Shown here: positions 15,302-22,977 of the stretch, piece after piece
Position numbering within the stretch: the stretch's first letter is position 1
How the letters are laid out: the number at the start of each line of letters is the position of its first letter
Virus record (IMG/VR): IMGVR_UViG_3300031669_000092
Location: 1 to 39,749 of that record
Direction: 5' to 3' (one strand)
Length of the DNA stretch: 39,749 bases
DNA from: a virus
Program-made: the position numbers and the translations under genes
Notes under the pieces: generated by a model
The model's input: only the letters and a program-made list of their open reading frames with translations
The model's database searches: none
What the model was told of the DNA's origin: nothing

Positions 15302-15886
15302 ATGAACCCGGCCCTCGTCATAATACCCGTGACATGCGGAACCATTAACAGGGACAAATACCTGGCAGAATGTATGAAGCATGTAATGAACTCCGGACAT
15401 TTCCCGCTTTCAAAGGATGTTTATGGCAGTTATATGAACGTGGATCCGGACAAATTCACAAAAACAATGCTCGGACTTTGCGAGACGGCTTATCTGTTTA
15501 TTGACTTTGGGATGAGTGATAAAATGAGAGAGATGGCAGAACAAGCTATAAAAAGCGATATCCCGGTGACCTATGTGAAGATATTCAATAACGAACCGCC
15601 GGGAATATTCCTTTGCTCATTGAATGACATCCTCCAGGATGTAAGCTACAGAACAAAAGTACCGATAGAGAGCATGAAGCGGAAAACCCGGAAAAGAGAG
15701 ATTGTGGATGCTCGTTTTATTTACTTCAGAAGAGCCAGGGATGTATTTGGAAAGAAAATATCACTTGCCAAAATAGGCATGGAGATAGGTAGGGATCATG
15801 CAACGGTAATGCATGGTATAAAAGAAGCAACCGAGACAAAAGAAGTTGTCGATCAATACAGGCAGTACTATGGAACAGGGGAATAG
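15302..15886 (+). CDS. DnaA domain IV fused to deoxyribosyltransferase-like domain
   Basis: This 194-residue protein starts at ATG 15302, two bases after the upstream stop. Residues 1-100 resemble a Rossmann-like nucleoside 2-deoxyribosyltransferase/DUF4406-DUF7768-type domain (LVIIPVTCGTINRDKYLAEC, then AYLFIDFGMSDKM). Residues about 118-180 match DnaA domain IV: IVDARFIYFRRARDVFG, ISLAKIGMEI, and the DnaA-box-reading signature GRDHATVMHG at 163-172. The AAA+ domain of DnaA is absent. It could recruit or compete with host DnaA, or regulate at DnaA boxes. The DnaA part is strong; the N-terminal assignment is moderate. Confidence 0.83.
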   Translation: MNPALVIIPVTCGTINRDKYLAECMKHVMNSGHFPLSKDVYGSYMNVDPDKFTKTMLGLCETAYLFIDFGMSDKMREMAEQAIKSDIPVTYVKIFNNEPPGIFLCSLNDILQDVSYRTKVPIESMKRKTRKREIVDARFIYFRRARDVFGKKISLAKIGMEIGRDHATVMHGIKEATETKEVVDQYRQYYGTGE

Positions 15887-16262
15887 CATATATGAATATT
15901 ACGAGAAGATAAGCTACCGGTTTTTCCTTGCCAGAGAAAAGGGGCTGAAGAGGCAGCATTGCTGGGAACCGATGGCGCGAGAGATCAAAATACCGGGATA
16001 TAAGGAATTTGATTTTTTCCTTTTACCTGAAGGACAGGGGAAAAATAAGCTTTGTGAAGGATTGTCCGGGGCCTGCATTATTGACCAGCAGGAGCTCCCT
16101 CATAGATGGCAAAGAAGATATAAACAATACTATTTTATCAGATCCCTGCCAGAACTCCTCCATGAACTCGGAGGCAGGGGAGCCATTAACCAGGCGATTA
16201 TAAACTTCATCTTTGATAACGACCAGCATATATCACCGAGATATAAAACCAAGAAACCATGA
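15870..16262 (+). CDS. Conserved phage protein, unknown
   Basis: This 130-residue protein starts at ATG 15870, overlapping the previous gene by 17 bases; the only upstream alternative is a TTG. It contains YYEKISYRFFLAREKGLKRQ and ends with INQAIINFIFDND. Aromatic and basic residues are frequent and no catalytic motif stands out. Its stop overlaps the start of the methyltransferase (ATGA). Function unknown. Confidence 0.55.
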   Translation: MEQGNSIYEYYEKISYRFFLAREKGLKRQHCWEPMAREIKIPGYKEFDFFLLPEGQGKNKLCEGLSGACIIDQQELPHRWQRRYKQYYFIRSLPELLHELGGRGAINQAIINFIFDNDQHISPRYKTKKP

Positions 16263-16981
16263 CAAAACTTTTCAATATAGATTGCATGATTAAGATGGCA
16301 GAATATCCTGACAAATACTTTGATCTGGCTATTGTTGACCCTCCGTATGGGATAGACGTGGCACAAATGGCATATACACAAGAAGAAAATCGCCCATGCA
16401 AACAAAAGAACGGCTCAATATTAAGAGTTAAAAAACTTAGATATAAACACGGTGATTGGGACAAGACGCCACCGACACAGGAATATTTTGATGAGTTATT
16501 CCGAATAAGTCGCCATCAAATTATTTGGGGCATAAATTACGTGACTCATTTAATCAGGAATAAGGGTGGGGGCAGGATTAAATGGGATAAATTAGTTCCC
16601 GAAGGTATGAGTTTTAATAGATACGAGTATGCTTATTGTAGTTTAATAGATAATGAGGTTGTGTTCAAATATCTTTGGGCGGGGATGTGCCAAGCGAAAT
16701 CACTCAAAGAGCCGACAACCCAACAGGGCAATAAAAAATTAAATGAAGAGAGAATACACCCCACCCATAAGCCTATAAATCTTTACAAATGGCTTTTAAA
16801 GAACTATGCCAAGCCTTCCGATAAAATTATAGACACTCATTTAGGTTCCGGTTCATCCGCTATTGCCTGTTACGACTTTGGGATAGCTGAATTTGTAGGA
16901 TGTGAAATTGACAAAGATTACTACGGTGCAGCGGTCAAGAGATTTGAGAACCATAAGTTACAACAACAGATACAATTTTAA
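16259..16981 (+). CDS. DNA adenine/cytosine-N4 methyltransferase, DPPY type
   Basis: This 240-residue class beta amino-methyltransferase has the catalytic DPPY at 27-30 before the SAM-binding motif DTHLGSGSS at 192-200. The HPTHKP element at 167-172 is the usual neighbour of the SAM motif. The target recognition region (about 35-165) is short, so this is a phage-type orphan enzyme with no restriction partner nearby. Likely role: modifying phage DNA to evade host restriction. AT-rich compared with the next gene. DPPY favours adenine-N6. Confidence 0.9.
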   Translation: MTKLFNIDCMIKMAEYPDKYFDLAIVDPPYGIDVAQMAYTQEENRPCKQKNGSILRVKKLRYKHGDWDKTPPTQEYFDELFRISRHQIIWGINYVTHLIRNKGGGRIKWDKLVPEGMSFNRYEYAYCSLIDNEVVFKYLWAGMCQAKSLKEPTTQQGNKKLNEERIHPTHKPINLYKWLLKNYAKPSDKIIDTHLGSGSSAIACYDFGIAEFVGCEIDKDYYGAAVKRFENHKLQQQIQF

Positions 16982-16984
16982 AAC

Positions 16985-17551
16985 ATGAACAAACTACCCA
17001 TCCACAGGCATGACTTTGCCAGGGACCGATGGAGCTGGAGACGGTACCAGTTCACCCTGGTCTTTATGAAGAGACATATCCCGCAAGGGAAAGTGGTATT
17101 TGATCTCGGCACAATTAATGGCCTTAGCATCTTTATGAAAGAAAATGGCTACAAGGTTTTTAATACCATTGGGGAGGACTTTGATTTGGAAATGCCATAT
17201 CAACTTATGGATGCCGACGTGACAACAGCCTTTGAAATCATTGAACACCTTATGAATCCGCTTTTATTACTCAGGGCATTGAAAACTAAAAAACTTTTGG
17301 CTTCAGTACCCTTGAGATTATGGTTTGCTCCGGCCTTCAGGCATCCAGACAATCCGGCAGGCCGACATTTTCACGAATTTGAACAATGGCAGATGGACTG
17401 GCTCCTGGAGAAAGCAGGATGGAAGATCATAGCCAGGGAGAAGCATACCGGGCCGACATTCCAGATCGGGATCCGGTCCATACTGAGATGGATAACACCC
17501 AGATATTATTTGATTTACGCGGAAAGGGAGGGGCAATGCAAAAGCATCTAA
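16985..17551 (+). CDS. SAM-dependent methyltransferase (glycan-cluster type)
   Basis: A 188-residue class I methyltransferase-like protein. The SAM-binding motif is degenerate: VVFDLGTINGLSIFM replaces the usual GxGxG loop. The later FEIIEHLMNPLLLLRALK and LLASVPLRLWF segments fit the Methyltransf_11/23 fold found in polysaccharide and LPS gene clusters. Its composition is GC-richer than the DNA methyltransferases on either side. It overlaps the following gene by 16 bases. Substrate unknown; a sugar or small molecule is more likely than DNA because no DPPY or PCQ motif is present. Confidence 0.65.
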   Translation: MNKLPIHRHDFARDRWSWRRYQFTLVFMKRHIPQGKVVFDLGTINGLSIFMKENGYKVFNTIGEDFDLEMPYQLMDADVTTAFEIIEHLMNPLLLLRALKTKKLLASVPLRLWFAPAFRHPDNPAGRHFHEFEQWQMDWLLEKAGWKIIAREKHTGPTFQIGIRSILRWITPRYYLIYAEREGQCKSI

Positions 17552-18381
17552 ATCTCGTATCATATTTTGGAGGAAAATATCCACATCTTAAATGGTTGAT
17601 CAGTAAATTTCCTGCAGGCAATTATCATTTTATTGATATCATGTGCGGAAGTGCAAATATTGCTCTTAATGTCAAATATCCCCTTGTTACTGTGAATGAT
17701 ATCAATAATGAAATTATAAACTTGTTCAATGTGCTCAGGGATCATTATGATGAATTTATTCGTGTCCTTTATTTTACGCCGTTTTCCAGAGAGGAATTAA
17801 ATAGAATAATTACCGATAGTATTAACGGAGTTCAGTTGCCCGATATTGAAAGAGCCAGAAGATACTTTGTTAAATGCCAGTTAGGTTATGGTGGCAATGG
17901 ATCACAGAACAATCATTATGGCGCTGGCTTTGAATGGGTTTTGCACGAGACTAATTATTACCATGTCGATAATTGGAATTTAAAATTAAAGCGACTTGCA
18001 AAGATTGTTGCCAGACTTCGCCAATTTCAGATAGAGAATCGCAATGCATTTGATCTGTTCGATAGAGTAAACCATAAGGGCAATATTGTGTATTTCGATC
18101 CGCCTTATTTATTAAGTCTAAGAAAGTCAAAAAGGAAGAGATATCGCTATGAACAGGACAATAATTTTCATATTCGTTTAGCAGAAAAAATTAGTGAAGC
18201 TAAATGTTTTGTTGCAATCTCAGGATATAATTCTCTATTGTATGATGAGATTTTCTCAAAGATGTGTAAATCAATGGATTTGGCAAAAAGAAGCAATATG
18301 GGGAAACATATTACAAGAGAATGTCTGTGGACTAATTATGATCCTGAAGCAGTCAATGGGATTTTAAAATTAAATCTATGA
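17536..18381 (+). CDS. D12 class DNA adenine-N6 methyltransferase (Dam-like)
   Basis: This 281-residue protein starts at ATG 17536; the open frame extends upstream only into the neighbouring gene. It shows the D12/alpha class order: FGGKYP (11-16), SAM motif FIDIMCGSANIAL (32-44), and catalytic DPPY at 188-191. Family members methylate adenine, often in GATC. It probably protects phage DNA or mimics host methylation. It is AT-rich and interrupts the GC-richer glycan genes. Confidence 0.9.
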   Translation: MQKHLNLVSYFGGKYPHLKWLISKFPAGNYHFIDIMCGSANIALNVKYPLVTVNDINNEIINLFNVLRDHYDEFIRVLYFTPFSREELNRIITDSINGVQLPDIERARRYFVKCQLGYGGNGSQNNHYGAGFEWVLHETNYYHVDNWNLKLKRLAKIVARLRQFQIENRNAFDLFDRVNHKGNIVYFDPPYLLSLRKSKRKRYRYEQDNNFHIRLAEKISEAKCFVAISGYNSLLYDEIFSKMCKSMDLAKRSNMGKHITRECLWTNYDPEAVNGILKLNL

Positions 18382-19109
18382 TATTTAAAAAACACCAGAA
18401 CCCGGAGTTTACGGCCGTGAGGTACAAAGAGATCCTCCATTATTGGAAGGGAAGATTCGGGATCATCCCACTTGGATCACCGCACAGTGAAATCGGGATC
18501 CTGCTCCGTCATGACATAGACGACGACCTTGACCGGGCAGTACGCATGGCAGAAGTGGAGGCAGGGATAGATAACGACCTCAACCGGGCCATGTTTCAGC
18601 ATGGCGATATCGCCCTCTGCAGAAGCACTTATTTTGCCCTCAATACAGCGAAATACTGGAAAAGTAAGGAGTGTTTTGAGGCACTACGGTATATTCAGGA
18701 CCTCGGCCATGAGATAGGATGGCATAACAACGCCCTGGCATCCTGGTACCGCTCCCTGGACGTGTCTATAAGACCACACATAATAAGGCCCCTCGATGAA
18801 TTGAGATCCCACGGTCTGATAATAAAGGGAACGGCAGCACATGGAGACCGGCTATGTCGGGAGTTCAGGTTTATGAATTATAACATCTGGGGACTGCGGA
18901 GTCCAGGCTGGCTCTGGAGTGGGCTCCAATTCGGAGGCTTTAAACTTGAGGATTTCGGACTGGAATATGAAGCCTACCACATACCCTTTGATGATTACCT
19001 GACAGATAACGGAGGAAGGTGGTGCAAACCATTTGAAGATACCGCGAAAAAATGGATAGCAGGGAAAAGATACCAAGTAATAATTCACCCACAGCACTGG
19101 GATCTATGA
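18378..19109 (+). CDS. Polysaccharide deacetylase-like protein (NodB-related)
   Basis: A 243-residue protein with the signatures of the NodB-like deacetylase fold: LLRHDIDDDLDRAV (metal-binding HD-x-DD), STYFAL, LGHEIGWHNN, the GTAAHGD segment, and the terminal VIIHPQHW. These are the positions of the metal-binding Asp/His residues and the final His loop. Homologues occur in capsule and LPS clusters. Here it would act on a sugar intermediate or cell-surface glycan. No signal peptide, so it is cytoplasmic. It overlaps both neighbours by ATGA junctions. Confidence 0.75.
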   Translation: MIFKKHQNPEFTAVRYKEILHYWKGRFGIIPLGSPHSEIGILLRHDIDDDLDRAVRMAEVEAGIDNDLNRAMFQHGDIALCRSTYFALNTAKYWKSKECFEALRYIQDLGHEIGWHNNALASWYRSLDVSIRPHIIRPLDELRSHGLIIKGTAAHGDRLCREFRFMNYNIWGLRSPGWLWSGLQFGGFKLEDFGLEYEAYHIPFDDYLTDNGGRWCKPFEDTAKKWIAGKRYQVIIHPQHWDL

Positions 19110-20050
19110 GACATGGTTCGCTATTTTCAGGTATCGGGGGGTTTGACTTGGCTGCACAATGGATGGGATGGGAGAATGTTTTTCAGGTTGAAAACGATAA
19201 ATTCTGTATAAAAGGTTTAGAGAAGAATTTTCCAAATGTAAAAAGATATGGAGACATTAAAGAATTTGACGGGACAAAATATAGAGGACTTATTGACATT
19301 CTCACAGGCGGGTTTCCATGCCAGGGGTTCTCTGTTGCCGGGAAGCAAAGAGGCAAATCAGATCCTCGCTGGCTCTGGCCGGAAATGTTTCGAGTTATAC
19401 GGGCGATACGTCCACCTTGGGTCGTTGGTGAAAATGTTCCTGGAATCATCAAACTGGCAATCGAAGATATTTGTATTGCGCTGGAAAGTGAAGGCTATGC
19501 CGTCCAGCCGTTTATTATTCCATCTGCGAGCATCGGAGCATGGGACAAAAGGGACAGGGTATGGATCATTGCTCACTTTAACGGCAACAGAAAGGTGGTG
19601 CAAAGACGAAACGGAGATAGTAATAACAAAGAACGGCACAGCACGAAGGAAATACAAGAACGGATCAACAAGCAGTTTGGGATTATCAAGTCAAATACAA
19701 AGAGCAATCCCAACCCTAACAAACTCAACAGCGACAATGCAGGACATAATTCAGGCACAATACCACAGCAGCAAAAGACCGAAGTACAGTTCAATAAAAA
19801 CATTACAAGCATCGGACGGGAAAACAGCATATATGGGAAAAAACAGAAAAGGAAAACAGATAAATTTTACCACAGACCTACGGGAAATGACTGGTGGGAA
19901 AAAAACTGGATTGAAGTTGCATCCGAACTTTGCAGAAGTAATGCAAGGGTTCCCAATAGGATGGACAGAATAAAAGCATTAGGTAACTCGGTTAATCCGT
20001 ATGTTGTCTATGAGATATTTAAAGCAATAGAACAATATAGCAATCTATGA
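19106..20050 (+). CDS. dcm: DNA cytosine-5 methyltransferase
   Basis: This 314-residue C5 methyltransferase starts at ATG 19106 in an ATGA overlap. Motif I is SLFSGIGGFDLA (5-16), the catalytic PCQ loop is at 71-73 (GGFPCQGFSVAGK), motif VI ENV is at 109-111, and motif VIII is KRDRVW at 148-153. The C-terminal motifs are RVPNRMDRIKALGNSVNPYV. The target recognition region (about 158-265) is polar and low in complexity. A second long frame (+1) lies wholly inside this gene. Probable role: anti-restriction or epigenetic marking. No cognate endonuclease is visible. Confidence 0.93.
   Translation: MRHGSLFSGIGGFDLAAQWMGWENVFQVENDKFCIKGLEKNFPNVKRYGDIKEFDGTKYRGLIDILTGGFPCQGFSVAGKQRGKSDPRWLWPEMFRVIRAIRPPWVVGENVPGIIKLAIEDICIALESEGYAVQPFIIPSASIGAWDKRDRVWIIAHFNGNRKVVQRRNGDSNNKERHSTKEIQERINKQFGIIKSNTKSNPNPNKLNSDNAGHNSGTIPQQQKTEVQFNKNITSIGRENSIYGKKQKRKTDKFYHRPTGNDWWEKNWIEVASELCRSNARVPNRMDRIKALGNSVNPYVVYEIFKAIEQYSNL
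19248..19973 (+). CDS. Overprinted +1-frame protein inside the cytosine methyltransferase gene
   Basis: A 241-codon frame without stops lies wholly inside dcm. Its translation is not random. GRKCFELYGRYVHLGSLVKM, then LRWKVKAMPSSRLLFHLRAS and GTGYGSLLTLTATE, and the end LHPNFAEVMQGFPIGWTE, follow the pattern of a phage protein family usually annotated as DNA-methylase-associated (WKxxATPSGRLLFRLxPS, TPTAT, LNPxFVEWLMGFPIGWT). So both frames carry motifs of known families over the same DNA. It may be a real overprinted gene, a frameshift product with the methyltransferase N-terminus, or a database-wide shadow family. Expression is unproven; the start at 19248 is nominal. Confidence 0.45.
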   Translation: METLKNLTGQNIEDLLTFSQAGFHARGSLLPGSKEANQILAGSGRKCFELYGRYVHLGSLVKMFLESSNWQSKIFVLRWKVKAMPSSRLLFHLRASEHGTKGTGYGSLLTLTATERWCKDETEIVITKNGTARRKYKNGSTSSLGLSSQIQRAIPTLTNSTATMQDIIQAQYHSSKRPKYSSIKTLQASDGKTAYMGKNRKGKQINFTTDLREMTGGKKTGLKLHPNFAEVMQGFPIGWTE

Positions 20051-20784
20051 AAACCCTCCTGATAACATATTACTGGCACCCTTACCTGAGCCCCGGAGCC
20101 CTGAGATGGTTAGGCTTTGGTGGGCATATGGACTTTGATGTTTTGACTTGCTGGAGGCCTCTGCGGGACAAAAAAGACGAAACTATGCCGTCGCTGGAGC
20201 GGAAGGTCCTCCGTTTCGGGTACCGGATCCCGGCAATAATATGGGGAGTACTGGCCACATTGCCGGCGCTTTTCATGAAGAGGGACCTCTATATTTTCAC
20301 AGCCCCCCCGGAGGCCCTATTCATCCCGGCCTGGATATTACAGAAGCTCGGCAGGAAAGTGCTCCTGGACCTAAGAGACAGCATAACAAGGGAGAGACGG
20401 CCCCACAAATGGCTCACCGGACTATGGATCAGGATATATTCACAGATCAGCCAGGTGGTGGTTTGTGCCAGGATTGTGGACCAGGGGAAAAGAGTGATCT
20501 ATCACGGCCATGACGGGATCCGGAGGGATTCCAGGGCAATGGATCCTCCGGTATATTACAGCTCCCAAGTGAATTATGAGACATACATGCTCCTTTTAAG
20601 GCATGGCTTTATAAAAGATTTCTCAGGAAAGCCCTGGGGCTATGGAGCCAGCTCCTATCATAACATCAGGCATCTGGGCTATGAGGTGAACATCTCACTT
20701 GCCGAAGACGAATATGGACAGCACAGCTGGGAGGAGGAGGCCGGGAAATTGAAGGAAATAATTAAAAAAATAATGAAGTGCTAA
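20047..20784 (+). CDS. Glycosyltransferase family 4-like protein, N-terminal domain only
   Basis: This 245-residue protein resembles the N-terminal Rossmann half of GT4 enzymes. It has a LLITYYWHPYLSPGALRWLG start, DLYIFTAPPEALFIPAWILQ, and VLLDLRDSI, which corresponds to the LVLDxRD strand. The C-terminal sugar-nucleotide-binding half with its E-x7-E motif is missing and replaced by an unrelated tail (YGASSYHNIRHLGYEVNISL onward). It may be a truncated or repurposed enzyme, or the partner of the full GT4 gene at 21440. It is GC-rich and overlaps dcm by ATGA. Confidence 0.6.
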   Translation: MKTLLITYYWHPYLSPGALRWLGFGGHMDFDVLTCWRPLRDKKDETMPSLERKVLRFGYRIPAIIWGVLATLPALFMKRDLYIFTAPPEALFIPAWILQKLGRKVLLDLRDSITRERRPHKWLTGLWIRIYSQISQVVVCARIVDQGKRVIYHGHDGIRRDSRAMDPPVYYSSQVNYETYMLLLRHGFIKDFSGKPWGYGASSYHNIRHLGYEVNISLAEDEYGQHSWEEEAGKLKEIIKKIMKC

Positions 20785-20801
20785 GGGAATCAAAAGGCAA
20801 T

Positions 20802-21443
20802 ATGTATAGTTGGATAACACATACATGGAATCCAATAAAAGGTGAATGTCCGCATAATTGTACTTACTGTTATATGAAGCGATGGGGCAAACAGAAGCCA
20901 GTTCATTTTGACGAGGAGGAACTTAGAGTTAATATAGGCACTGGCAATTTTATTTTTGTCGGATCGAGTTGTGATATATTTGCTGATGAAATTTCCAGTA
21001 TTTGGATTACAGATACTCTTAAAAAATGCGATTTTTTTACTGGCAACCGATATTTATTTCAGAGCAAAAATCCACGGCGCTTTATGGAATTTATTAATTA
21101 CTTTCCAGACGGGCGAAGGACTCGTTTATGTACGACAATAGAATCTAATAGGCGTTATCATCAAATGGGATTATCGCCCATTCCTGAAATGAGAGCTGAT
21201 GCAATGTTTCATATAGAGGGATTTAAAAAATATGTAACCATTGAACCTATTATGGATTTTGATTTAGCCCCATTGGTTGATATGATTTGGATGTGCAAAC
21301 CAATACAGGTTAATATCGGTGCTGATTCCGGGAACAATAATTTACCCGAACCTTCAAAAGAAAAGATATTAGAACTTATTGATGAACTTAAAAAGTTTAC
21401 AGTTATAGACCAGAAAAGAAACCTTAAAAGGCTTTTGACATGA
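20802..21443 (+). CDS. Radical SAM protein of the phage Gp37/Gp68-like (DUF5131) type
   Basis: This 213-residue protein, taken from ATG 20802 (a GTG at 20778 is possible), begins MYSWITHTWNPIKGECPHNC and continues TYCYM. Cys16, Cys20 and Cys23 form the CxxxCxxC iron-sulfur motif of radical SAM enzymes. FIFVGSSCDIFADEI and YLFQSKNPRRFMEF are conserved in phage Gp37/Gp68-like proteins. Their substrate is unknown; spore-photoproduct-lyase-like DNA chemistry has been suspected because of the sequence kinship. Its place among DNA methyltransferases suggests nucleic-acid modification, which is an inference. AT-rich. Confidence 0.78.
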   Translation: MYSWITHTWNPIKGECPHNCTYCYMKRWGKQKPVHFDEEELRVNIGTGNFIFVGSSCDIFADEISSIWITDTLKKCDFFTGNRYLFQSKNPRRFMEFINYFPDGRRTRLCTTIESNRRYHQMGLSPIPEMRADAMFHIEGFKKYVTIEPIMDFDLAPLVDMIWMCKPIQVNIGADSGNNNLPEPSKEKILELIDELKKFTVIDQKRNLKRLLT

Positions 21444-22573
21444 AAATCTTAATGCTACTTGAAAACAATTATCCCGGAGATCTCCGGGTGGAGAATGAGA
21501 TCCGGGCACTTGAAAGATCCGGGCATATGATCAGATTAATTTCAGGGACTGAGACAATGCCGGAGCTGATCCGGAAGAGCTTCATAGCCCATCCCTGGCT
21601 TCCTATGTACGAAAACTGGTGGAGAAAGCGAGTCCGGGAATTGATAAAAGGGCAGGAATTTGATGCCATCCACATCCATGACCTCCCGCTGGCAAGGCTG
21701 GGATATGAGACATCCAGGGCAAAGAAGATCCCCTTCATATTGGATCTCCATGAGAACTACCCAGCCCTGCTCAGGGATGCCACGCACACAAAGAAACCAC
21801 TGGGCAGGATCCTGCACAGCGACAAAGCCTGGAGGAGGTTTGAGAGGGACTATATCCTGACCGCTGACAGGATTATTGTCACTTGCAAGGAGTCATCTCT
21901 CAGAATAAGGGGAGAATATCACAGAGTGGCATGGATCATTCAGAACACCCCAGACCTTTTGCGAATCCCAAATATGGAAGATAAAAAACCATTCAGGGAT
22001 GGGATACTGAAAATATTCTATGCTGGGGCCATCAATAAGCACCGGGGCCTGCAGACAGTTATTGAAGCGATCCGGATCCTTTATAACAAACATGACATAA
22101 TCGCCTGGCTGACCATTGCCGGGGAGGGAAGCTACAAAAAAGAACTGCAAAGGCAAGCCTCCACATTACCAAGGCAGCCGGCAATAATGGTCCGTTTTGT
22201 CGGGCAGCAGTCCTTTGATACGATATTCAGGATGATGAGGGAGCACCACATCGGGATAATTCCACACCTCAGAAACGAGAATAATGATGCCAGCTCGCCA
22301 CACAAGCTATTCCAATACATGGCAACCGGGATCCCCATCCTGGCATCCGACTGCCCCTCGGTAGCGAGAATCGTAAAAAACAACGGGGCCGGATATGTTT
22401 ACGAGGCTGGAAATGCAAGAGATCTGGCAGACTGGATCAGACGAATAGACGAAAACAGGGATCTCCTGGATATAGGGGATATGGGGATTAGGGCAGTTTA
22501 TAACAAATACAACTGGATAAACGACTCCCAGGGATTAATCAACCTTTACAATAATGGAGTATCTGGCTTATAA
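21440..22573 (+). CDS. Glycosyltransferase family 4 (GT-B fold)
   Basis: A complete 377-residue GT4. The N-terminal acceptor domain begins MKILMLLENNYPGDLRVENE and contains FDAIHIHDLP and ILDLHENYPALLRD. The C-terminal donor domain contains FYAGAINKHRGLQTVIEAIR, LTIAGEGSYKKEL, and the nucleotide-sugar-binding NDASSPHKLFQYMATGIPIL, followed by GYVYEAGNARDLADWI. Cytoplasmic, possibly membrane-associated. It may glycosylate host surface polysaccharide (serotype conversion) or modified phage DNA; context alone does not decide. It overlaps the radical SAM gene by four bases. Confidence 0.88.
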   Translation: MKILMLLENNYPGDLRVENEIRALERSGHMIRLISGTETMPELIRKSFIAHPWLPMYENWWRKRVRELIKGQEFDAIHIHDLPLARLGYETSRAKKIPFILDLHENYPALLRDATHTKKPLGRILHSDKAWRRFERDYILTADRIIVTCKESSLRIRGEYHRVAWIIQNTPDLLRIPNMEDKKPFRDGILKIFYAGAINKHRGLQTVIEAIRILYNKHDIIAWLTIAGEGSYKKELQRQASTLPRQPAIMVRFVGQQSFDTIFRMMREHHIGIIPHLRNENNDASSPHKLFQYMATGIPILASDCPSVARIVKNNGAGYVYEAGNARDLADWIRRIDENRDLLDIGDMGIRAVYNKYNWINDSQGLINLYNNGVSGL

Positions 22574-22700
22574 ATACATGGAATGGGTAGAGAACACCCT
22601 GCCCGGCAACTGGACCGGAGCGATCATTTGCATAATTATCTCGATCGGAATATTGATGCTTTTAGATGCTATCACGAAAAAGGACAATAATACTAACTAA
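22554..22700 (+). CDS. Small single-pass membrane protein
   Basis: A 48-residue protein that starts inside the end of the glycosyltransferase gene. It has an amphipathic N-terminus (EYLAYKYMEWVENTL), one hydrophobic helix (AIICIIISIGILMLL) and a polar tail ending in KKDNNTN. It could tether the glycosyltransferase to the membrane or act on its own, for example in superinfection exclusion. Function unknown. Confidence 0.55.
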   Translation: MEYLAYKYMEWVENTLPGNWTGAIICIIISIGILMLLDAITKKDNNTN

Positions 22701-22711
22701 TAAACTATGAT

Positions 22712-22975
22712 ATGAAAACAATTAAAGAAACAAAGTATTTAACCTTTGACTCACAGAAGTCATTTGGTAGAAAAACAAACACCGTTTACGTATGTAATAG
22801 ATCATCAGGACATGAAATTGCTACAATAGAATGGTATGGCGCATGGAGACAGTATTGCTTTTTCCCAAGTTTAGATTTTGATACTGTCTGGAATAATACT
22901 TGCTTAAAAGATGTTCTGGAAGTAATTGATATACTAATGAAAGAAAGACAAATTGAAAAACCCAAAGGAGAATAA
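22712..22975 (+). CDS. Conserved small phage protein
   Basis: This 87-residue protein is the first of the AT-rich island. It contains VCNRSSGHEIATIEWYGAWR followed by QYCFFPSLDFDTVWN, a pattern common in small accessory proteins of phages and prophages. It ends with helix VLEVIDILMKERQ. No catalytic residues are apparent; a compact beta-alpha protein seems likely. The start follows ATGAT in an A-rich context. Confidence 0.65.
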   Translation: MKTIKETKYLTFDSQKSFGRKTNTVYVCNRSSGHEIATIEWYGAWRQYCFFPSLDFDTVWNNTCLKDVLEVIDILMKERQIEKPKGE

Positions 22976-22977
22976 TT

